Source: Actinomycetota bacterium (GTDB taxonomy: Bacteria > Actinomycetota > Rubrobacteria > Rubrobacterales > Rubrobacteraceae). From it: a DNA stretch of 11,410 bases. The notes under the pieces were generated by a model. That model had not been told where the DNA came from, searched no databases, and was given only the letters and a program-made list of their open reading frames with translations. This document shows, piece after piece, positions 6,632 through 11,410 of this stretch; position 1 is the stretch's first letter; every line of letters begins with the position of its first letter. The stretch is from contig JAIVIG010000018.1 of the NCBI GenBank assembly GCA_020200675.1, positions 2,679 through 14,088 on the forward strand, read 5' to 3'. Position numbers and translations under genes: made by a program.

Positions 6632-6662
6632 GGGGACGGGAGTTTCGGACCCTCCCGTCCCC
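6632..6662 (+). other. 11-bp perfect stem-loop upstream of transaldolase
   Basis: GGGGACGGGAG (6632-6642) and CTCCCGTCCCC (6652-6662) form a perfect 11-bp stem with a 9-nt loop (TTTCGGACC). It sits 43 bp after the transketolase stop and only 3 bp before the SD of the next gene. No T-run follows, so rho-independent termination is unlikely. An mRNA processing or stabiliser hairpin, or an attenuating structure between tkt and tal, is more likely. Confidence 0.65.
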
Positions 6663-6665
6663 CGC

Positions 6666-6675
6666 AAAGGAAGGT
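6666..6675 (+). promoter_or_regulatory. Shine-Dalgarno of transaldolase (supports GTG start)
   Basis: AAAGGAAGGT lies 7 nt before GTG 6683. The protein then starts MNENLKKAAELGQGIWIDSISR, which matches the family N-terminus, so the GTG start is well supported. Confidence 0.65.
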
Positions 6676-6682
6676 AGAGACG

Positions 6683-7783
6683 GTGAACGAAAATCTCAAG
6701 AAAGCCGCGGAGTTGGGGCAGGGGATCTGGATAGATTCCATCTCGCGCGATGACCTCGTCGAGGGCGGGGCGCTGCACAAGATGATCGAGGACGGGGTCG
6801 TGGGCGTCACCTCGAACCCCACCATCTTCCAGAAGGCAATCTCCGAATCGGAACTATACGACGATCAGCTCCAGGAGGTCTCCAAAGAGACGGACGACCC
6901 GAAGGAGATCTTCGTGGAGCTGGCCCGCAAGGACATCCAGGACGCCTGCGACATCCTCGCGCCCGTCCACGAGCTCACCGCCAAGAAGGACGGCTACGTC
7001 TCCCTGGAAGTCTCCCCGAACCTCGCCTACGACGCCCCCAAGACCGTCGAGGAGGCCTTGAGACTGCACGACTTGGTGGACAGGCCCAATCTGCTGGTCA
7101 AGATACCGGCCACGCAGCCTGGCCTCGCGGCCATCGAGGAGGTCATAGCCAACGGCAAGTCCGTGAACGTGACGCTCATCTTCTCGCTCGCGCGCTACAA
7201 GGCGGTGGCGAGGGCGTACATCCGAGGGTTGCAGCGCCTGGTGGCGGAGGGCGGCGACCCGTCGCAGGTGGCGAGCGTGGCTAGCTTCTTCGTTAGCCGG
7301 GTGGACTCGGAGGGCGACAAGAGGCTCGACGAGGTAGGCCGGCCGGATCTCAAGGGCAAGCTTGCCATAGCGAACGCCAAGCTGGCCTACGCGGCGTTCG
7401 AGGAGATCTTCTTCGGCGACGACTGGAACTTCCTGGAATCCAAAGGCGCCACGAAGCAGCGCCCTCTCTGGGCCTCCACCTCGACCAAAAACCCCGACTA
7501 CCCGGACACCATCTACGTGGACAACCTCGTCGGCCCGGACACGGTGAACACCATGCCCGCCTCCACCCTGGAGGCCACCATGGACCACGGCGACATCCGT
7601 CCCACCCTCAAGGAGGGCCTCGAAGACGCGAAGAGGCTCCCGCGGGAGCTAGCGGAGGCCGGCGTGGACTACGACGATGTGACCGAGACGCTGGAGAAGG
7701 AGGGAGTCCAGAAGTTCTCAGACTCCTTCGACGAGCTGCTCGACGGTATCAAGGAGAAGACCAGGCAACTGGTGAAGCAGTAA
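6683..7783 (+). CDS. tal: Transaldolase
   Basis: A 366-residue Schiff-base class I aldolase fold enzyme, moving dihydroxyacetone units between sedoheptulose-7-P/fructose-6-P and erythrose-4-P/glyceraldehyde-3-P. Motifs are WIDSISRDDL with Asp18, GVTSNPTIFQKAI (41-53), and YVSLEVSPNLAYD with Glu109. LLVKIPAT carries the Schiff-base Lys140, followed by NVTLIFSLARY and VASFFVSRVD. Length is that of the actinobacterial/cyanobacterial long transaldolase, the kind that also occurs fused to phosphoglucose isomerase. It starts with GTG, 94 bp after transketolase, behind an 11-bp hairpin. With transketolase immediately upstream it makes the complete carbon-shuffling pair. Clear assignment; all key residues are present. 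Confidence 0.96.
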   Translation: MNENLKKAAELGQGIWIDSISRDDLVEGGALHKMIEDGVVGVTSNPTIFQKAISESELYDDQLQEVSKETDDPKEIFVELARKDIQDACDILAPVHELTAKKDGYVSLEVSPNLAYDAPKTVEEALRLHDLVDRPNLLVKIPATQPGLAAIEEVIANGKSVNVTLIFSLARYKAVARAYIRGLQRLVAEGGDPSQVASVASFFVSRVDSEGDKRLDEVGRPDLKGKLAIANAKLAYAAFEEIFFGDDWNFLESKGATKQRPLWASTSTKNPDYPDTIYVDNLVGPDTVNTMPASTLEATMDHGDIRPTLKEGLEDAKRLPRELAEAGVDYDDVTETLEKEGVQKFSDSFDELLDGIKEKTRQLVKQ

Positions 7784-7824
7784 AGGTAGGAACGGTGAGC
7801 TGAAGTGCTAGGGAAAGGGGCTTC

Positions 7825-8616
7825 ATGGCTGCTGGATTCAGGGGCGTAGTCTTCGACGTGGATGGGGTGCTGGTGGACTCGCCGCACGAGCGGGCGTGGC
7901 GCGATGGGCTGCAGCAGCTCATGGAGAACGAGTGGAGCGACATACGGGATCAAACCTCGTACTCGCCCGAGGCGTTTACGCCGCAGATCTACCAGAGAGA
8001 GATGAGCGGCATGCCGCGCTACAAGGGCGCGCAGGCCGCCCTGGAGTACTTCGGCGTTCCAGATGTCGAGAGGCGCGCCCAGGAGTACGGCGACCGCAAG
8101 CAGGAGATGATCGTCGAGCTCATTGAGAAGAGCGAGTTCTACGCCTACCCGGACGCCCTGCGCTTCGTGCTCGAGTGCAAGAACGCGGGGCTCAAGATGG
8201 TCACGGCCTCCTCCTCGAAGAACGCCAACGCGTTTCTGGAGCGCATCCGGCTGGACGAGTTCTGCGAGCAAGAGGATCTGAGCTACGACTTCGTAAAAGA
8301 GGGTTACACGATCCTCGACATCCTGGACGCGAACGTGAGCGGACGCGACTTCGAGCAGGGCAAGCCGCACCCCACGATCTTCTTGACCGCCGCCGAAGAG
8401 ATGGGAACCTCTCCGGAGAACACCTTCGTGGTCGAGGACGCCGTGAACGGTGTCCAGGCCGCCAAGGCTGGAGACATGGCCGCGCTCGGCCTGGCGCGCG
8501 CGGACGACGAGGAGATGCTGGCCGATGCAGGCGCCGACCTCGTGGTAACGAGCCTCGACGACGTGTCCGTGGAGGCGCTCTCCGAGGGCCGTCTTGAAGA
8601 GGTGAGCGTCCGGTGA
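7825..8616 (+). CDS. HAD-IA hydrolase, beta-phosphoglucomutase-like
   Basis: A 263-residue haloacid-dehalogenase protein with all four motifs: I, FDVDGVLVDS (Asp11, Asp13); II, VTASSSKNA (Ser129 by comparison with beta-PGM); III, GKPHPTIF (Lys180); IV, VVEDAVNG (Glu204-Asp205). An alpha-helical cap lies between about residues 20 and 105, including SGMPRYKGAQAALEYFG, which resembles the 'G-x-P-R-x-x-G' cap motif of actinobacterial beta-phosphoglucomutase-like proteins. It may be a sugar-phosphate phosphatase or a phosphomutase; the sequence does not decide. The ATG at 7825 follows AAAGGGG (7814-7820). Its TGA overlaps the GTG of the PGI gene by 4 bp, so the two are likely translationally coupled, and it sits between tal and pgi. 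A job linked to hexose or pentose phosphates in this cluster is inferred. Confidence 0.88.
   Translation: MAAGFRGVVFDVDGVLVDSPHERAWRDGLQQLMENEWSDIRDQTSYSPEAFTPQIYQREMSGMPRYKGAQAALEYFGVPDVERRAQEYGDRKQEMIVELIEKSEFYAYPDALRFVLECKNAGLKMVTASSSKNANAFLERIRLDEFCEQEDLSYDFVKEGYTILDILDANVSGRDFEQGKPHPTIFLTAAEEMGTSPENTFVVEDAVNGVQAAKAGDMAALGLARADDEEMLADAGADLVVTSLDDVSVEALSEGRLEEVSVR
8598..8604 (+). promoter_or_regulatory. Shine-Dalgarno for PGI within the HAD gene
   Basis: AGAGGTG lies 8 nt before GTG 8613 inside the last codons of the HAD gene. With the 4-nt GTGA overlap it supports the GTG start and coupled translation. Confidence 0.55.
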
Positions 8617-10307
8617 TTTCCCGGGATACGGCGGCCCTGGGCGAATACGCTCCCGCGGTCGAGGGCGCCCTGAAGGAGTTGCGCGACGAGCACGTCGTGG
8701 AGCGCATGTGGGAGGGAGACCACACCGCATGGGGACCGGAGCCGGAGGAGATAGCCGACCGCCTGGGCTGGCTCAGGAGCCCCCAGGAGACCGAAGAGGC
8801 GTTGCCCGAGATACAGGACCTTGCAACCGCTCTGCGCGATGAAGGGATCGAGCACATACTACTTTTGGGGATGGGCGGCTCCAGCCTTGCGCCGGAGACG
8901 TTTGGTCTCTCTCTCGACGCCAGGGAAGGGTACCCGGACCTCGCGGTGCTGGACAGCACCGACCCCGAGGCCGTGCTTGCCCACGCCGACCGGCTCGACC
9001 TCTCGCGCACGGTGTTCGTCGTCTCGACCAAGTCTGGCGGCACGGTGGAGACGTTCTCGTTCTTCAAGTACTTCTACAACCGCGTCGTGGAGGTCGTCGG
9101 GGAGGAGCGGGTCGGGTCGCACTTCGTCGCCATCACCGACCCCGGCAGCGGCTTGCAGGACACCGCCGAGAGGTACGGCTTCCGCGCCACGTTCCTTAAC
9201 AATCCGAACATCGGGGGCCGTTATTCGGCGCTCTCGCTCTTCGGGATCGTCCCGGCGACGCTCGTCGGGGTGGACGCGCCCCGGCTCCTGAGCGGCGGGA
9301 AGGCCGCTGCCAGTGAGTGTGGTCCGGAGGTGAAGGTCGAGGAGAATCCGGGCGCGTGGCTGGGCGCGGCGATGGGAGAGCTCGCCAGGAACCACGCGCG
9401 CGACAAGCTGACGCTGCTCGCCTCGCCCGCGCTGGCGGCGTTCGGTCCCTGGGTGGAGCAGTTGATCGCCGAGAGCACCGGCAAGGACGGCACGGGCATC
9501 CTGCCGGTCGCGGAGGAACCGGAGGGTGCGCCGGATGCCTACGGCGATGACCGGCTCTTCGTGAGCATGAAGCTGCGCGGCGAGGAGAACCCGGACGGCC
9601 TCGTCGATGAGCTGCGGGGCCTGGGGCATCCCGTGATCGAGGTAGAGCTCGAAGATGCCTACGATTTGGGCGGGGAGATGTTCCGCTGGGAGGTCGCGAC
9701 CGCGGTCGCCGGGTGGAGGCTCGGCATCAACCCGTTCGACCAGCCGAACGTCGAGTCCGCGAAGGTGCAGGCGAGGAAGATGGTAGCCGAGTACCAGGAG
9801 AAGGGCGAACTGCCGGAGCCGGAGCCCACGGTCGAGGAAGACGGAATTTCCGTCTACTCCTCCGAGGACGCCGCGAGCGTCGACGAGGCCGTCGAAGGGT
9901 TCTTCGCCCAGGCCAGACCCGGCGATTACGTGGCCTTGCAAGCCTACCTCCCGCCGTCCGACGAGGCGACCGGGGTCTTGCAGAGGATGCGCGCTCGTCT
10001 CATGAGCCGTCTCGGGGTCGCCACGACTTCGGGTTACGGGCCGCGTTTCTTGCACTCCACGGGGCAGTTGCACAAGGGAGACGGCGGTAACGGGCTGTTC
10101 GTCCAGATCACCGCAGATCACGAGCGCGACGCCGACATCCCCGACGAGGCCGGGGCTCCCGAGTCCTCGTTGAGCTTCGGGGTGCTGGTGAACGCGCAGG
10201 CTTTGGGGGACCGACAGGCGCTCCTGGACGCGGGACGGCGGGTCATCCGGTTACACCTCTCGCGGGACGTTAGCGGCGGCCTGGACAGGCTAGCCGATAG
10301 TCTCTGA
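8613..10307 (+). CDS. pgi: Glucose-6-phosphate isomerase (Tal-PGI-type isomerase domain)
   Basis: A 564-residue SIS-fold isomerase interconverting fructose-6-P and glucose-6-P. Visible blocks are HILLLGMGGSSLAPETFG (81-98), VSTKSGGTVETFSFF (137-151), AITDPGSGLQ and NNPNIGGRYSALSLFGIVPATL (196-217). NPFDQPNVESAK follows, with Lys384 matching the catalytic Lys of the family's 'Q-x-x-V-E-x-x-K' motif. About 180 further residues include GPRFLHSTGQLHKG. The N-terminal part (EPEEIADRLGWL, 43-54) and the C-terminal extension resemble the isomerase half of bifunctional transaldolase/phosphoglucose isomerases rather than classical E. coli-type PGI. Here the partner tal is a separate gene 0.8 kb upstream. 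It starts with GTG overlapping the HAD stop. It carries transaldolase-derived fructose-6-P to glucose-6-P. Assignment is strong; a mannose-6-P side activity cannot be excluded. Confidence 0.93.
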   Translation: MISRDTAALGEYAPAVEGALKELRDEHVVERMWEGDHTAWGPEPEEIADRLGWLRSPQETEEALPEIQDLATALRDEGIEHILLLGMGGSSLAPETFGLSLDAREGYPDLAVLDSTDPEAVLAHADRLDLSRTVFVVSTKSGGTVETFSFFKYFYNRVVEVVGEERVGSHFVAITDPGSGLQDTAERYGFRATFLNNPNIGGRYSALSLFGIVPATLVGVDAPRLLSGGKAAASECGPEVKVEENPGAWLGAAMGELARNHARDKLTLLASPALAAFGPWVEQLIAESTGKDGTGILPVAEEPEGAPDAYGDDRLFVSMKLRGEENPDGLVDELRGLGHPVIEVELEDAYDLGGEMFRWEVATAVAGWRLGINPFDQPNVESAKVQARKMVAEYQEKGELPEPEPTVEEDGISVYSSEDAASVDEAVEGFFAQARPGDYVALQAYLPPSDEATGVLQRMRARLMSRLGVATTSGYGPRFLHSTGQLHKGDGGNGLFVQITADHERDADIPDEAGAPESSLSFGVLVNAQALGDRQALLDAGRRVIRLHLSRDVSGGLDRLADSL

Positions 10308-10377
10308 GCGGGGTGAGAGGGAGCGGATGGTCTTCGAGGGTCGCGCAAAGGAGGTGTGACAGCGGTATCCGTTAGTT

Positions 10378-10407
10378 TTGAGCCTGCTGGTGGACCATCG
10401 TTATGGT
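10378..10407 (+). promoter_or_regulatory. Candidate sigma-A-like promoter with overlapping operator-like palindrome
   Basis: TTGAGC (10378-10383) and TATGGT (10402-10407) are 18 bp apart, each matching 4 of 6 consensus bases. ACCAT-CGTT-ATGGT (10394-10407) is an inverted repeat covering the -10, where a repressor could bind. It lies about 125 bp upstream of the kinase start. Seen by eye only; chance matches of this quality are common. Confidence 0.3.
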
Positions 10408-10520
10408 ACGCGAACCGGCTCCGTCGTTGTGGGCAGGATGCCCGCGGTCCCGAGTACGGGAGCGAACACGCGTAGAAAGGGAAAGCCCCGGCGGCCGTTG
10501 TGGTTGGCCGGGTAGAGGAA

Positions 10521-10526
10521 AGGAGG
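10521..10526 (+). promoter_or_regulatory. Shine-Dalgarno fixing the GTG start of the second kinase
   Basis: AGGAGG within AAAGGAGGAG lies 6 nt before GTG 10533. This makes GTG 10533 a better start than the in-frame ATG at 10500, which has no SD and would add 11 residues before the conserved GIDFGTGG block. Confidence 0.7.
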
Positions 10527-10532
10527 AGAGCA

Positions 10533-11381
10533 GTGGCCGAGGGATCTTACTTGATGGGGATAGATTTCGGTACGGGCGGCGTGAGGGTCGGCATCTTCGA
10601 CCGCGAGGGTACGCCGGTGGTGTTCCACGCCGTCGAGTTCGAGACGAAGTACCCGCGCTCGGGTTGGGCCGAGCAGGACCCCGACGAGTGGTGGTCGGCT
10701 CTGGTAGAGGCGACGAACAAGGTCCTCGACGAGGGTAATGTTTCGCCGGAGGAGATAGCGGGCATCGGCGTGGACGCCACGGCCTCCACGGTGCTGGCAG
10801 TGGACGAGAAAGACAAGCACATGCGGCCCGCGATCATGTGGATGGACATACGCGCCTCCGACGAGGCTATGCGTATTCAGGAGACAGGAGATCCTGCGCT
10901 CAAGTACAACGGTCACGGGCCCGTCTCCGCGGAGTGGGGGCTTCCGAAGGCCATGTGGTTGAAGGAGAAAGAACCGGAGACGTACAACAACGCGAAGCAC
11001 ATCTGCGACTGCGGCGACTGGGCGATCCACCGGCTGACCGGTGAGTGGACGGCCTCCATCAACATGGCCAGCTCGAAGTTCTACTACGACCGCGACGAGG
11101 GTGGCTTCCCGGAAGGTCTCTTCGAAGCGGTGGGGATCGAGGACTTGCTGGACAAGTATCCGCAGAACGTGCTCGACCCGGGCACGGCGGTAGGGGAGCT
11201 GAGGCGAGAGGTCGCCGAGGAGCTGGGGCTCAAGGCCGGCACGCCCGTGGCCGAGGGTGCTATCGACGCCTACGCCGGCGCTCTTGGTCTCGGGGTCGTC
11301 GAGCCCGGCAAGCTGGCGCTCATCACCGGCTCTTCGCACGTCATGATCGGGCAGGCCGCAGAGCCTATCTACAATCCGTGA
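10533..11381 (+). CDS. FGGY-family pentulose kinase-like, N-terminal part, cut by in-frame TGA
   Basis: An FGGY sugar kinase reading 282 residues from GTG 10533 to a TGA at 11379-11381; the family is usually about 480-550 residues. It shows the N-terminal phosphate loop YLMGIDFGTGGVRVGIFD, the substrate-lobe block SGWAEQDPDEWW, IMWMDIRASDEA, and CDCGDWAIHRLTGEW. GAIDAYAGALGLG follows, with the likely catalytic-base Asp245, then the start of the second lobe (ALITGSSHVMIGQ). Beyond the TGA the same frame continues with FWGAYTDAM to the window end, matching the usual 'P-G-x-W-G-P-Y-x-D-A' kinase block with TGA in the Gly position. So this is a nonsense-interrupted gene (one base from GGA) or a sequence error, not a natural short protein. 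TGA is a normal stop in other genes here (dehydrogenase, HAD, PGI), which argues against a reassigned code. The ribulokinase-like branch suggests a pentulose substrate. Confidence 0.85.
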   Translation: MAEGSYLMGIDFGTGGVRVGIFDREGTPVVFHAVEFETKYPRSGWAEQDPDEWWSALVEATNKVLDEGNVSPEEIAGIGVDATASTVLAVDEKDKHMRPAIMWMDIRASDEAMRIQETGDPALKYNGHGPVSAEWGLPKAMWLKEKEPETYNNAKHICDCGDWAIHRLTGEWTASINMASSKFYYDRDEGGFPEGLFEAVGIEDLLDKYPQNVLDPGTAVGELRREVAEELGLKAGTPVAEGAIDAYAGALGLGVVEPGKLALITGSSHVMIGQAAEPIYNP

Positions 11382-11410
11382 TTCTGGGGCGCCTATACGG
11401 ACGCCATGAT

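Larger units (their letters stand above)
10308..10532 (+). other. 225-bp intergenic region, longest gap in the window
   Basis: No gene is supported here. It holds a promoter-like pair with an overlapping palindrome (10378-10407) and small inverted repeats: GGGCA-GGA-TGCCC (about 10434-10446), TCCCG-AGTA-CGGGA (about 10448-10461), and CCCGGC/GCCGGG (10487-10492 and 10507-10512). AAAGGAGG at about 10347-10354 resembles an SD, but only a poor 39-codon frame follows. This is the likeliest point in the window for a transcription restart. Confidence 0.6.

Noticed and set aside
10356..10475. Short frame starting at GTG 10356 behind AAAGGAGG (about 39 codons)
   Set aside because: The SD touches the start codon, the product has no recognisable features, and the frame overlaps promoter-like and palindromic DNA.
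10401..11339. 312-codon minus-strand frame over the second kinase
   Set aside because: It is a shadow of the FGGY kinase on the + strand, which has clear family motifs.
11379..11381. TGA read as glycine by a reassigned genetic code
   Set aside because: The dehydrogenase, HAD and PGI genes end properly at TGA at the expected family C-termini, so TGA is a normal stop here.

Overview
The window is GC-rich and all of its genes lie on the + strand, closely spaced. GC-rich codons are mixed with frequent ATA (Ile) and AGG (Arg) codons, and several genes start with GTG. This, together with the gene content, suggests a high-GC actinobacterium, perhaps of the Rubrobacter type. That placement is an inference from style; there is no rRNA or other marker here.

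The layout reads as one long carbohydrate (polyol or pentulose) catabolic cluster. Positions 2-508 hold the C-terminal end of an FGGY sugar kinase cut by the window edge. Next come a zinc-dependent medium-chain polyol dehydrogenase (515-1552), an AraL/NagD-type HAD phosphatase that has lost its N-terminus (1631-2308), and an AraM/EgsA-type sn-glycerol-1-phosphate dehydrogenase (2408-3793). These are followed by an RpiB/LacAB-type sugar-phosphate isomerase (3935-4414), transketolase (4510-6588), transaldolase (6683-7783), a beta-phosphoglucomutase-like HAD protein (7825-8616), and a phosphoglucose isomerase of the type otherwise found fused to transaldolase (8613-10307). After a 225-bp gap with a promoter-like and operator-like stretch comes a second FGGY kinase (10533-11381), whose frame is cut by an in-frame TGA just before the window ends.

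A plausible combined function: the dehydrogenase oxidises a sugar alcohol to a ketose, an FGGY kinase phosphorylates it, the RpiB-like protein isomerises the phosphate, and transketolase plus transaldolase convert the products to fructose-6-P and glyceraldehyde-3-P. PGI then connects fructose-6-P to glucose-6-P. The two HAD proteins may remove or remodel side-product sugar phosphates. The actual substrate (pentitol, tetritol or pentose) cannot be read from sequence alone.

The most unusual points are the adjacent araL-like and araM-like genes, paired as in the Bacillus arabinose operon; the loss of the catalytic Asp motif of the AraL-like protein at a repeat and hairpin junction; the in-frame TGA in the second kinase; a tal-HAD-pgi order that splits the known Tal-PGI fusion; and an RpiB-like isomerase with Asp where ribose-5-P isomerases have His. 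I found no tRNA, rRNA, CRISPR array, transposase or classical U-tract terminator. No gene-free stretch exceeds 300 bases; the longest is 10308-10532.
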